Assembly: GCF_017347095.1 (NCBI RefSeq)
Contig: NZ_JADPRZ010000042.1
Coordinates: 1 to 33,000 of the forward strand
DNA: 33,000 nucleotides
Source: Sporosarcina sp. E16_8
Lineage (GTDB): Bacteria; Bacillota; Bacilli; Bacillales_A; Planococcaceae
Direction: 5' to 3'
Every line of letters begins with the position of its first letter. The stretch's first letter is position 1. The translations under genes were made by a program, and so were the position numbers. The notes beneath the pieces are model-generated. The model was not told where the DNA came from, did not search any database, and was given only the letters and a program-made list of their open reading frames with translations. Positions 1 through 6,464 of this stretch are shown here, in pieces.

Positions 1-160
1 ACCGAGCATATCCCCGCGCGAGCGATCATATATCCCTGCCACCGAGCATATCCCCAAGCCAGCGATCATATAACCCACCCAACCGAGCATATCCCCAATC
101 CAACCGATCATATAACCCACCCAACCGAGCATATCCCTGAACCAACCAACCAATCATAAT
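1..160. repeat. Degenerate tandem array, 20-21 bp period, two alternating variants
   Basis: The core CGAGCATAT or CGATCATAT recurs at 3, 23, 43, 63, 84, 105 and 126, so the spacing is 20 bp three times and then 21 bp three times. GAGC and GATC variants alternate, giving a 40-42 bp super-repeat. Each core is followed by a C-rich stretch such as CCCACCCAACC. A decayed eighth unit (CAATCATAAT) lies at 151-160. The array touches the window edge and probably continues upstream. No gene is seen in 1-210. Confidence 0.85.
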
Positions 161-210
161 CCCTCTACGCCACAAAAAAACTTCGCCTCCCTAAACACCT
201 CCATCTCCAG

Positions 211-216
211 TATAAT
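211..216 (+). promoter_or_regulatory. Probable -10 box of the gamma-glutamyltransferase gene
   Basis: A perfect TATAAT lies 41 bp before the chosen start codon. No good -35 hexamer is found 16-18 bp upstream, so this may be a weak or activator-dependent promoter. The in-frame ATG at 215 overlaps this box, which argues against using it as the start. Confidence 0.5.
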
Positions 217-256
217 GAACTCACAGAACAATCCAACACCAAAGGGGGAACCACCA

Positions 257-1861
257 ATGGACTACCTATACAACCCGCATCCATCCACACGCCACACCGT
301 CTTCGCAAAAAACGGCATGGTCGCAACATCACAGCCACTCGCCGCACAAGCGGGCATCGAAATTATGCGCAGGGGAGGCAACGCAATCGACGCGGCAATC
401 GCAACAGCCGCCGCACTTACCGTCGTCGAACCCACATCGAACGGCATTGGGGGCGACGCATTCGCACTCGTCTGGGTCAACAACAAACTGCACGGCCTCA
501 ACGCATCCGGCCCGGCACCGCAATCACTCACAATCGACGCCGTAAAAGCACGAGGCCACGACAAAATGCCTGTCCACGGCCTGACGCCAATCACCGTCCC
601 GGGTGTACCAGCAGCCTGGGCGGAACTCGCACGCAAATTCGGCAAACTTCCATTGAAAGAATCACTCGAACCAGCCATCCGCTACGCCGAAGAAGGCTAC
701 CCGCTCACACCGATTCTCGGAAAATACTGGAGCGCCGCCTACAAGAAATACAGCACTTCATTTACAACAGAAGAATTCGACGCATGGTTCACAACATTCG
801 CACCCGACGGCAGAGCACCAGAAATCGGCGAACTGTGGAAATCACCGAATCACGCCGCCACACTTCAATCCATTGGGGCTTCAAACGCAGAATCCTTCTA
901 CACAGGGGAACTCGCCGACAAAATCGACGCCTTTATGCAACAACACGGCGGCTTTCTCACAAAAACCGATTTGGCAAACTACCAGCCAGAATGGGTTGAA
1001 CCCGTCTCAACAAACTACCGCGGCTACGACGTTCACGAAATTCCACCAAATGGCCAAGGCATGATTGCACTCATGGCCCTCAACATCCTATCGGAAATGA
1101 ACACCCCAGTGCCGCACGACACGCAATCGCTTCACAATCAAATTGAATCTATGAAACTTGCGTTCACAGACGGACAAGCATTTATTACCGAACCATCAGC
1201 TATGCCAATCAAAACCGAAAACCTTCTATCTAAAGCATACGCACAACAACGCGCCGCCAAAATTGCAGCAACCGCAACACACCCAGAACCATACGAACTA
1301 CCAAAAGGCGGCACCGTTTACCTTGCAACCGCAGACGGGGAAGGCAATATGGTATCCTTCATCCAATCAAATTACATGGGATTCGGATCCGGCATCGTCA
1401 TTCCAGGAACAGGAATCGCGCTCCAAAACCGCGGCGCCGACTTCTCGCTAGATCCGAATCACCCGAACGTATTAAAACCAGGCAAACGAACATTTCACAC
1501 CATCATCCCAGGCTTCCTAACAAAAAATGGCCAAGCAGTCGGACCATTCGGCATCATGGGCGGATACATGCAACCGCAAGGCCATTTCCAAGTAGCTATC
1601 AACACCATTGATTACAAACTAAATCCACAAGCAGCCCTCGACGCACCACGTTGGCAGTGGATAAAAGACAACCTAGTCCACGTCGAACCGGGCTTCCCGA
1701 ACCATCTCGCCCAAGCACTAACCAGACTCGGCCACCAAATCCAGCCAACCCTCGACTCCGGCTCATTCGGCCGCGGCCAAATCATCTGGCGCAATCCCGA
1801 AACCGGCGTCCTATCAGGCGGCACCGAATCAAGGACCGACGGAGCAATCGCCGTCTGGTGA
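257..1861 (+). CDS. Gamma-glutamyltransferase family protein (YwrD-like)
   Basis: This is a 534-residue member of the gamma-glutamyltransferase / glutathione hydrolase Ntn-hydrolase family, which cleaves or transfers gamma-glutamyl groups. It opens with family motifs AAQAGIEIMRRGGNAIDAA and SNGIGGDAF. The likely autoprocessing nucleophile is Thr353 in KGGTVYLATADG, followed by the conserved SNYMGFGSG loop. There is no signal peptide, so a cytoplasmic location is likely, as for B. subtilis YwrD (about 525 residues) and unlike secreted Ggt. The start at 257 is chosen because AAAGGGGGA sits just upstream; an in-frame ATG at 215 would add 14 residues but overlaps the -10 box. It appears monocistronic. 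The physiological substrate cannot be read from sequence. The coding strand is strongly A+C rich, like its neighbours. Confidence 0.9.
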   Translation: MDYLYNPHPSTRHTVFAKNGMVATSQPLAAQAGIEIMRRGGNAIDAAIATAAALTVVEPTSNGIGGDAFALVWVNNKLHGLNASGPAPQSLTIDAVKARGHDKMPVHGLTPITVPGVPAAWAELARKFGKLPLKESLEPAIRYAEEGYPLTPILGKYWSAAYKKYSTSFTTEEFDAWFTTFAPDGRAPEIGELWKSPNHAATLQSIGASNAESFYTGELADKIDAFMQQHGGFLTKTDLANYQPEWVEPVSTNYRGYDVHEIPPNGQGMIALMALNILSEMNTPVPHDTQSLHNQIESMKLAFTDGQAFITEPSAMPIKTENLLSKAYAQQRAAKIAATATHPEPYELPKGGTVYLATADGEGNMVSFIQSNYMGFGSGIVIPGTGIALQNRGADFSLDPNHPNVLKPGKRTFHTIIPGFLTKNGQAVGPFGIMGGYMQPQGHFQVAINTIDYKLNPQAALDAPRWQWIKDNLVHVEPGFPNHLAQALTRLGHQIQPTLDSGSFGRGQIIWRNPETGVLSGGTESRTDGAIAVW

Positions 1862-1874
1862 ACTGTAGAACAAG

Positions 1875-1920
1875 TACTTAAGCAACCACTGCCACCCCTA
1901 AAAAGGTGTATACTTAAGCA
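1875..1920. promoter_or_regulatory. Direct repeat TACTTAAGCA flanking a small hairpin
   Basis: TACTTAAGCA occurs at 1875-1884 and again at 1911-1920, 36 bp apart. Between the copies CACC and GGTG can form a short stem around CCTAAAAA. It lies after the gamma-glutamyltransferase stop and about 150 bp before the transporter gene. It could be an operator pair or a decayed duplication; no regulator is identifiable. Confidence 0.3.
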
Positions 1921-1971
1921 TCATCAAATTGGGCGAAAAAACAGCGTTGCCTAGTTCTGGGCACACGTCGT

Positions 1972-2034
1972 CAACTTAGACTAAAACGTTGCCAACTCAC
2001 CCAGCAAAGTATCGAACTTCACCCAATTATCACC
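1972..2034. repeat. Three degenerate 21-bp units
   Basis: Units begin at 1972 (CAACTTAG), 1993 (CAACTCAC) and 2014 (GAACTTCA). Each is exactly 21 bp although the unit sequences have diverged strongly. The array ends about 15 bp before the Shine-Dalgarno of the transporter gene. It belongs to the same period class as the arrays at 3257, 5075, 6291 and 32837. Confidence 0.65.
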
Positions 2035-2065
2035 CAATCACCATACCAAAGGAGGGAATAACCCC

Positions 2066-2977
2066 ATGTGGAAAATATACGCACTTCTCACCACCGCGAT
2101 GCTCATCTGGGGATTCAACTTACCACTCCTCAAATACCTGCTCACATTCGTCGGACCAGTCACCATGACAACCTTCCGTATCCTGCTCGCAGGCGTGTCC
2201 GTATTCATCATCCTAGGCGCATTCAAAATGCTTCGCCTGCCAACAAAAAACGAATGGAAATACATAATCGGAGGCGCGATGCTCAACGTCGTCCTCCATC
2301 ACTATTTCCTGAACATGGGACTTTTTCGTACATCCGGTACAAACGCAGGACTTATTCTTGGCCTAGGTCCCGTCCTAACAGCAATATCAGTTTCTCTAAT
2401 ACTGCGTAACTACCCATCTAAAGTACAATGGGTAGGCTTCATAATCGGACTCGGTGGCGTCAGCTCCGTCGTCCTCGCAGGTGGGGGACTCGGCGGTCTC
2501 GCACTAGGCGACGTCTTCGTATTCCTATCAATCGCGGCACAAGTACTATCATTCCTAGTCATCTCCAAAGCCGCCAAAACACTTGACCCGCGCATCATGA
2601 CCGCCTATATGTTGGTCGTCGGCAGCGTCGCCTTATTCATCATCAGCCTGATCCAAGAACCCGGCGAAATCAAAGCATTTGCTACCGTACCACCCCTGTT
2701 TTGGCTCGGCTTCGCAGCAAGCGCCATCATCGGCACCGCTGTCGGACACATGCTCTACAACTACGCAGTCGGAAAAGTCGGCCCAGCCAAAGCCGCCATC
2801 TTCATCAACTTCAACACCATGTTTTCCCTAATCGGCTCAGCTCTTTTCCTTGGCGAAATCATCACCTATCGCCATCTCATCGGCCTAGCCCTCATCATCA
2901 CCGGCGTTATATTAGGATCCGGCGCCGCAGAAGATCTATGGAAAAAACGGCGCAAGCGGAGTGAGAATGTTGTTTAG
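2066..2977 (+). CDS. EamA/DMT-family transporter (drug/metabolite permease)
   Basis: This 303-residue integral membrane protein has about ten hydrophobic segments arranged as two EamA repeats. The first repeat opens with AMLIWGFNLPLLKYL, a typical EamA signature. The second half contains GTAVGHMLYNYAVGKVGPA and a conserved Phe/Asn-rich turn. The C-terminus is short and basic (KKRRKR), consistent with a cytoplasmic tail. Members export or import small metabolites, amino acids or drugs; the substrate cannot be predicted here. A strong Shine-Dalgarno (AAAGGAGGG, 2050-2058) supports the ATG at 2066. Candidate terminators follow at 3051 and 3201. Confidence 0.9.
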   Translation: MWKIYALLTTAMLIWGFNLPLLKYLLTFVGPVTMTTFRILLAGVSVFIILGAFKMLRLPTKNEWKYIIGGAMLNVVLHHYFLNMGLFRTSGTNAGLILGLGPVLTAISVSLILRNYPSKVQWVGFIIGLGGVSSVVLAGGGLGGLALGDVFVFLSIAAQVLSFLVISKAAKTLDPRIMTAYMLVVGSVALFIISLIQEPGEIKAFATVPPLFWLGFAASAIIGTAVGHMLYNYAVGKVGPAKAAIFINFNTMFSLIGSALFLGEIITYRHLIGLALIITGVILGSGAAEDLWKKRRKRSENVV

Positions 2978-3050
2978 TTAATAAAACTACCAGCTTCTGC
3001 ATAAATTCATATACCGCTGTCTCTTTCGAATAAACAATCCCCACCAATCG

Positions 3051-3080
3051 GCCATACGGATCACCGGATGGCTTTCTTTA
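3051..3080 (+). terminator. Probable intrinsic terminator after the transporter gene
   Basis: GCCAT-A-CGG and CCG-G-ATGGC form an interrupted 8-bp stem with loop ATCA, followed by TTTCTTT. It lies about 75 bp past the stop codon. Confidence 0.5.
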
Positions 3081-3200
3081 TGCCCACCAAATAGATAATG
3101 GTGTCCAACCAGCCAGCTGCGACCCAACCGAAAAGGCACCCCCCAAGAACAATCTACACCTAGCACTACAAACTATCGTTGTATAAATAACAACACAAAA

Positions 3201-3231
3201 AGCCGTCCTCTCCACCGGACGGCTACTTTTA
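3201..3231 (+). terminator. Intrinsic terminator
   Basis: AGCCGTCC (3201-3208) pairs perfectly with GGACGGCT (3217-3224) around an 8-nt loop, followed by ACTTTTA. A run of A precedes the stem, so it may act in both directions. The interval 2978-3373 holds two candidate terminators, faint 19-21 bp repeats and no convincing gene. Confidence 0.65.
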
Positions 3232-3256
3232 TGTGCAAATCAAACCCAAAACTTCA

Positions 3257-3298
3257 CAACATATCTAGGGAAGTAAACAACACTCTCGAAAAACTAAG
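3257..3298. repeat. Two degenerate 21-bp CAAC units
   Basis: Two consecutive 21-bp units start with CAAC at 3257 and 3278; the second ends GAAAAACTAAG, close to unit ends in the 5075 array. A looser pair of CAAC motifs 19 bp apart lies at 3106 and 3125. Confidence 0.55.
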
Positions 3299-3370
3299 AG
3301 TCATCCTCCTAATACAGAAAGGGAAGTCCAATAAAAGATAAAATACAATAGCGATTTAAGAACATACGTG

Positions 3371-3379
3371 TGGTATAAT
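3371..3379 (+). promoter_or_regulatory. Extended -10 promoter of the small toxin gene
   Basis: TGGTATAAT is an extended -10 element (TGn plus a perfect TATAAT at 3374-3379). No clear -35 is visible, as is common for extended -10 promoters. The predicted transcript starts near 3386, giving a leader of about 60 nt. Confidence 0.6.
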
Positions 3380-3417
3380 AAGAGAACAATAGAATAGGAA
3401 ACTCAAGGGTGGTCGGC

Positions 3418-3441
3418 CCACTCCCGCATGAAAGGGGGTGG
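3418..3441 (+). promoter_or_regulatory. Leader stem that sequesters the toxin Shine-Dalgarno
   Basis: CCACTCCC (3418-3425) can pair along all 8 positions, with one G-U, with GGGGGTGG (3434-3441), which contains the ribosome-binding site. An upstream GGGTGG (3407-3412) can compete for the same CCACTCCC with one bulge. SD-masking leaders are known from several type I toxin mRNAs; its operation here is inferred. Confidence 0.5.
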
Positions 3442-3446
3442 TGCCA

Positions 3447-3536
3447 ATGACAGTATTCGAAGCATTAATGTTCGCAGTAGCTTTTGCAACATTAATCGTA
3501 TTGATACTCTCATTTGACCATAAAAACAAAAAATAA
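3447..3536 (+). CDS. Small hydrophobic type I toxin (Hol_Tox / holin-like family)
   Basis: This is a 29-residue peptide. It starts MTVFEALMFAVAFATLIVLI, a single membrane-spanning helix, and ends in a charged tail with DHKNKK. The MTVFEAL start and one helix followed by a lysine-rich tail match putative holin-like toxins of Firmicutes (Hol_Tox; compare B. subtilis BsrE, BsrG and TxpA). Such peptides damage the membrane when translated and are silenced by an overlapping antisense RNA. The Shine-Dalgarno is AAAGGGGGTGG, seven bases before ATG. The stop codon lies inside the hairpin that serves as terminator for the opposite strand. It is too short for routine gene callers. Family assignment is from motif recognition. 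Confidence 0.75.
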   Translation: MTVFEALMFAVAFATLIVLILSFDHKNKK

Positions 3537-3567
3537 CCCATCCTTGAGTTAGAGCTCAGATGGGTTA
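3522..3567 (-). terminator. Intrinsic terminator of the antisense RNA
   Basis: TAACCCATC (3534-3542) pairs perfectly with GATGGGTTA (3559-3567), with an inner TGAG/CTCA stem. Read on the - strand it is followed by a near-continuous T tract (the A-run at 3522-3533 on +). On the + strand no T tract follows, so the polarity is clear. Confidence 0.8.
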
Positions 3568-3613
3568 CTACTCCAGATGGGCCGATCCCCTTGCAGGGAA
3601 CCGAGCTATTGCA

Positions 3614-3652
3614 GGCCGTTTGACGCTCGACACGTCAAGCGGTCCTTTTTAT
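3614..3652 (+). terminator. Intrinsic terminator of the toxin mRNA
   Basis: CCGTTTGACG (3616-3625) pairs with CGTCAAGCGG (3633-3642), ten positions with one G-U, followed by TCCTTTTT. The toxin mRNA would therefore be about 265 nt and overlap the antisense RNA by more than 100 nt. Confidence 0.8.
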
Positions 3653-3672
3653 TCTTTACTATATCTACTTTC

Positions 3673-3701
3673 AATATACAGTATGCCGCAGAAGACTTCA
3701 A
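3673..3701 (-). promoter_or_regulatory. Candidate promoter for the antisense RNA
   Basis: On the - strand TTGAAG (3701-3696) is followed after exactly 17 bp by TATATT (3678-3673). Spacing and hexamers fit a SigA promoter, with transcription starting near 3666. Confidence 0.5.
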
Positions 3702-3784
3702 GAATCAGAACCGAGAAATAACTTAACAAGCAGAAGAAAGGGAAGTCTTTAGTAGGCCAAAAAATCTTCCCGCACCCCCACGCA

Positions 3785-3790
3785 TATACT
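3785..3790 (+). promoter_or_regulatory. Probable -10 box of the aminotransferase gene
   Basis: TATACT lies 31 bp before the ATG, giving a leader of about 25 nt. No consensus -35 is seen. Confidence 0.45.
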
Positions 3791-3821
3791 ACTACCCACC
3801 AACCAAAAAGGGGGAACCACC

Positions 3822-5018
3822 ATGTCACTCGCCATCAACCCGCGCGTCCAACAAATCCAACCATCCGGCATCCGTAAAATCGCAAACCAGCTCACAAACT
3901 ACCCGGATGCCATCAACCTAACCATCGGCCAACCCGACTTTCCAACACCCGAACCCATCAAACAAGCCGCCCACAAAGCCATCGACGACAATAAAACCAC
4001 CTATTCACACAACGCCGGACTCCTCGAACTCCGGCAAGCCGTATCCACCTTCTTCACCGATAAATACAGCTTCACCTACAACCCACAAACCGAAATCATC
4101 ATCACAACCGGCGCCAGCCAAGCAATGGACACCGTATTCCGCACGATTCTCGAACAAGGAGACGAAGTCATCGTCCCCGCACCCATCTACACTGGCTACC
4201 AACCGCTTATCACACTCGCCGGCGCAACACCCATCTATCTCGACACAACAACAACCAACTTCATCCCAGATCCAACCCAACTCGAACAACTCATCACGCC
4301 CAAAACAAAAGCAATCGTCTTCAACTATCCATCCAATCCAACCGGCGTCACCATCCCACGCGAAACGATGGACGAACTTGCCGAAACACTCGCCAAACTC
4401 GACATCTTCATCATCTCAGACGAAATCTACAGCGAAAACATCTTCGAAGGGGAACACCGGTCATTCGCCCAATATCCCAAATTAAAAGACAAACTATTCC
4501 TCATCCACGGCCTGTCCAAATCCCATTCCATGACCGGCTGGCGCATCGGTTTCCTACTCGCCGCCGAAAAATGGATGCAACAAGCCGTCAAAGTGCACGC
4601 CTATAACACAATCTGTGCATGCGTCCCATCCCAACACGCAGCCATCTGCGCACTAACCGAATGCCAACACACACCTGCGGCAATGAACCCAGACTATATC
4701 CTACGCCGCGACTACATCTACACCCGGCTCACCAACATGGGCCTTCCAACCGTCAAACCGAATGGTGCATTTTACATCTTTCCTTCTATTAAAGAGTTCA
4801 ACCAAACATCCGAACAATTCGCCCACACTTTGCTCGATGAAGCCCGAATCGCCGTCGTACCAGGAACCGCCTTCACACAATTCGGCGAAGGCCACATCCG
4901 AATTTCCTACGCCTACGCATTCGACCAACTCGAAATCGCCATGGACCGACTCGAAACCTGGATAACCAACTGGCGCAACAACGAACGCCATATAGTCCCA
5001 GACCCACCGTTATTGTAA
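3822..5018 (+). CDS. patA: PLP-dependent aminotransferase, PatA-like (N-acetyl-LL-diaminopimelate aminotransferase)
   Basis: This 398-residue fold-type I (class I/II) aminotransferase closely follows B. subtilis PatA. Diagnostic stretches are SGIRKIANQ near the N-terminus, NLTIGQPDFPTPEPIK, IIITTGASQAMD, FNYPSNPTGVT, ISDEIYSENIF and LSKSHSMTGWRIGF. Lys233 in SKSHS is the expected Schiff-base lysine for PLP, the Asp of ISDEIY should contact the pyridine nitrogen, and the Arg in HIRISYAYA should bind the substrate carboxylate. PatA acts in the acetylated branch of lysine and diaminopimelate synthesis, which feeds peptidoglycan. The start has an excellent Shine-Dalgarno (AAAAAGGGGGA). It stands alone, not in a dap operon, so another amino-acid specificity remains possible. 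Confidence 0.85.
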   Translation: MSLAINPRVQQIQPSGIRKIANQLTNYPDAINLTIGQPDFPTPEPIKQAAHKAIDDNKTTYSHNAGLLELRQAVSTFFTDKYSFTYNPQTEIIITTGASQAMDTVFRTILEQGDEVIVPAPIYTGYQPLITLAGATPIYLDTTTTNFIPDPTQLEQLITPKTKAIVFNYPSNPTGVTIPRETMDELAETLAKLDIFIISDEIYSENIFEGEHRSFAQYPKLKDKLFLIHGLSKSHSMTGWRIGFLLAAEKWMQQAVKVHAYNTICACVPSQHAAICALTECQHTPAAMNPDYILRRDYIYTRLTNMGLPTVKPNGAFYIFPSIKEFNQTSEQFAHTLLDEARIAVVPGTAFTQFGEGHIRISYAYAFDQLEIAMDRLETWITNWRNNERHIVPDPPLL

Positions 5019-5031
5019 TCAATAAAAATAA

Positions 5032-5060
5032 GCCCCTCGCCACCAGCTAGGGGCATTAAA
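5032..5060. terminator. Hairpin after patA, possibly bidirectional
   Basis: GCCCCT (5032-5037) pairs with AGGGGC (5049-5054). The + strand tail (ATTAAACTTT) is a poor T tract, while the - strand side reads TTATTTTTATT. It probably ends patA transcription weakly and would terminate - strand transcription well. Confidence 0.5.
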
Positions 5061-5074
5061 CTTTGCCAACAAAA

Positions 5075-5179
5075 CAACACTCCCACGAAACAAAGCAACA
5101 TCCCACGCAAAGTAAGCAACGCTCTCCCCAAACTAAACAACATTCCACCCAAACCTCCCAACACCCCCGCCAAACATAG
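5075..5179. repeat. Five-unit degenerate array, exactly 21 bp period
   Basis: Units start at 5075, 5096, 5117, 5138 and 5159, each 21 bp and each beginning CAAC. The approximate consensus is CAACAYYCCMCSCAAACTAAR. The last unit abuts the TATACT -10 box at 5180. On the - strand it gives an open frame with a seven-residue hydrophobic repeat, which is a side effect of 21 bp being seven codons. Confidence 0.85.
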
Positions 5180-5185
5180 TATACT
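5180..5185 (+). promoter_or_regulatory. Probable -10 box of the SLH-CAP gene
   Basis: TATACT lies immediately after the 21-bp array and 22 bp before the start codon. The region where a -35 should lie is inside the last repeat unit and has no TTGACA-like hexamer. Confidence 0.45.
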
Positions 5186-5207
5186 CATAGAAAAAGGAGG
5201 CACCACC

Positions 5208-6284
5208 ATGAAAAAACACATCCCAACTCTACTACTCTCAGCAACTCTACTAATCGCATTCCAACCAGCCGTACAAGCCGCATCATTCACCGACGTGCCA
5301 CTAGCACACTGGGCGCACAAAGCCATCGACACAATCTCCACCCGCGGCCTCATTAACGGCTATCCGGACGGAACTTACCGTCTCAACGAACCCGTCACTC
5401 GGGCCCAAGCCGCAAAAGTAGTCGCACTAGCCATCAACGCCAAGCCGACAGCCGCATTCAAACCGACTTTCCAAGACGTCAGTCCGGCCCACGGCGCATA
5501 CGATCACATCCGAGCACTCACCGAACGCGGCATCTTCACCGACGGGGACAAATTCCACCCGAACGAGCCACTTACCCGTGCTCAAATGGCGAAAATACTC
5601 ACACTCGGCTATAACATAATCGTCGACGACAATGACCTCATCAATTTCCAAGACGTCATTAAGCTCAACCAAAACTACGGCTACATCACAACACTCGCCG
5701 AACTCGGCATCACAACAACCGAACCAGGCGGCATGTACAAGCCGAACGACATTGTCACCCGCGCACATATGGCGGCATTCATCGACCGCACCACCACATT
5801 CGACCTTGAGCGCGAAAAAGGCGTCATCTACTATGACAAAGCCCGTATCATGTATATGAACAAATCCAAGCCTGATCCAATGCCGCCCGTCGTCGATACC
5901 CAAGACAACACACTCAAAACCATAGAACTTGTCAATAAACAGCGGAAGCAGCTAGGCACAAAAGAACTCATTCAAGACACTGATCTCTCTGCAATCGCTA
6001 AAGCCAAAGCACAAGACATGGCCAAAAATAATTACTTCGACCACAAGTCACCAACATACGGCTCTGTCGATGAAATGCTGAAAAAATTCAACTACAAATG
6101 GAAAGCATACGGTGAAAATATCGCAAGAGGCTACATTGCGCCCGAATCCGTCGTCAAAGAATGGATGATCTCGCCATCTCACCGCGCCAATATCGCAAAC
6201 AACAACTTCACCCACGTCGGCTCTGGCTACGCAACCGACGCCAAAGGAAAACCATACTGGGTCCATCTCTATGCACAAAAATAA
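5208..6284 (+). CDS. SLH-domain surface protein with C-terminal CAP (SCP/YkwD-like) domain
   Basis: This is a 358-residue exported protein. Residues 1-24 form a signal peptide (MKKHIPTLLLSATLL, cleavage after AVQA). Three SLH domains follow at about 25-75, 85-135 and 146-196, with TRAQ, TRAQ and TRAH motifs. The CAP domain occupies about 235-357 and keeps its hallmark residues: His279 in YFDHKSP, Glu303 in YGENIA and His325 in SPSHRANI. SLH domains bind pyruvylated cell-wall polymer, so the protein should sit in the wall. Bacterial CAP domains are common in spore and wall proteins, but their activity is usually unknown. The Shine-Dalgarno is AAAAAGGAGG. It lies between two 21-bp arrays. Confidence 0.9.
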   Translation: MKKHIPTLLLSATLLIAFQPAVQAASFTDVPLAHWAHKAIDTISTRGLINGYPDGTYRLNEPVTRAQAAKVVALAINAKPTAAFKPTFQDVSPAHGAYDHIRALTERGIFTDGDKFHPNEPLTRAQMAKILTLGYNIIVDDNDLINFQDVIKLNQNYGYITTLAELGITTTEPGGMYKPNDIVTRAHMAAFIDRTTTFDLEREKGVIYYDKARIMYMNKSKPDPMPPVVDTQDNTLKTIELVNKQRKQLGTKELIQDTDLSAIAKAKAQDMAKNNYFDHKSPTYGSVDEMLKKFNYKWKAYGENIARGYIAPESVVKEWMISPSHRANIANNNFTHVGSGYATDAKGKPYWVHLYAQK

Positions 6285-6290
6285 ACCAGA

Positions 6291-6395
6291 CAACGTTTCA
6301 GCCAAACAAAGCAACATTCCAAGTAAAGTTCGCAACACACACACCAAACTAAACAACGCTCCACCCGAACTAAACAACACCCAGTATCCAGTAAC
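6291..6395. repeat. Degenerate array, exactly 21 bp period
   Basis: Units start with CAAC at 6291, 6312, 6333, 6354 and 6375. The fourth (CAACGCTCCACCCGAACTAAA, 6354-6374, minus its last base) is close to units of the 5075 array; the fifth has decayed. The array begins 7 bp after the SLH-CAP stop codon and ends about 27 bp before the next -10 box. Confidence 0.8.
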
Positions 6396-6421
6396 TGGCA
6401 CCACTAACCACTCCAATAGTC

Positions 6422-6427
6422 TATAAT
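6422..6427 (+). promoter_or_regulatory. Probable -10 box of the S41 peptidase gene
   Basis: TATAAT lies 38 bp before the chosen TTG start. No clear -35 is visible. Confidence 0.45.
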
Positions 6428-6464
6428 ATAAAAGAACACACCCGTGAAAGGGGGACTCACCACA

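Larger units (their letters stand above)
3522..3666 (-). ncRNA. Predicted antisense antitoxin RNA of the type I toxin locus
   Basis: A - strand promoter-like sequence at 3673-3701 and the strong - strand terminator at 3522-3567 delimit a transcript of about 145 nt. It would be complementary to the toxin 3' end and the whole 3' untranslated region, the layout of the txpA/RatA and bsrG/SR4 systems. The existence of the RNA is inferred from these signals only. Confidence 0.6.

Noticed and set aside
1..160. CRISPR array at the left edge
   Set aside because: The period is only 20-21 bp with no distinct unique spacers and the units vary throughout, unlike CRISPR repeats.
4913..5353. - strand open frame with a repeated GMLFSLG-like seven-residue pattern, and similar frames at 6048-6479 (-), 32645-32989 (-) and 32754-32996 (+)
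   Set aside because: The periodicity comes from the 21-bp DNA repeats read as seven codons. There are no ribosome-binding sites, and the frames overlap well-supported genes, promoters or repeat arrays.
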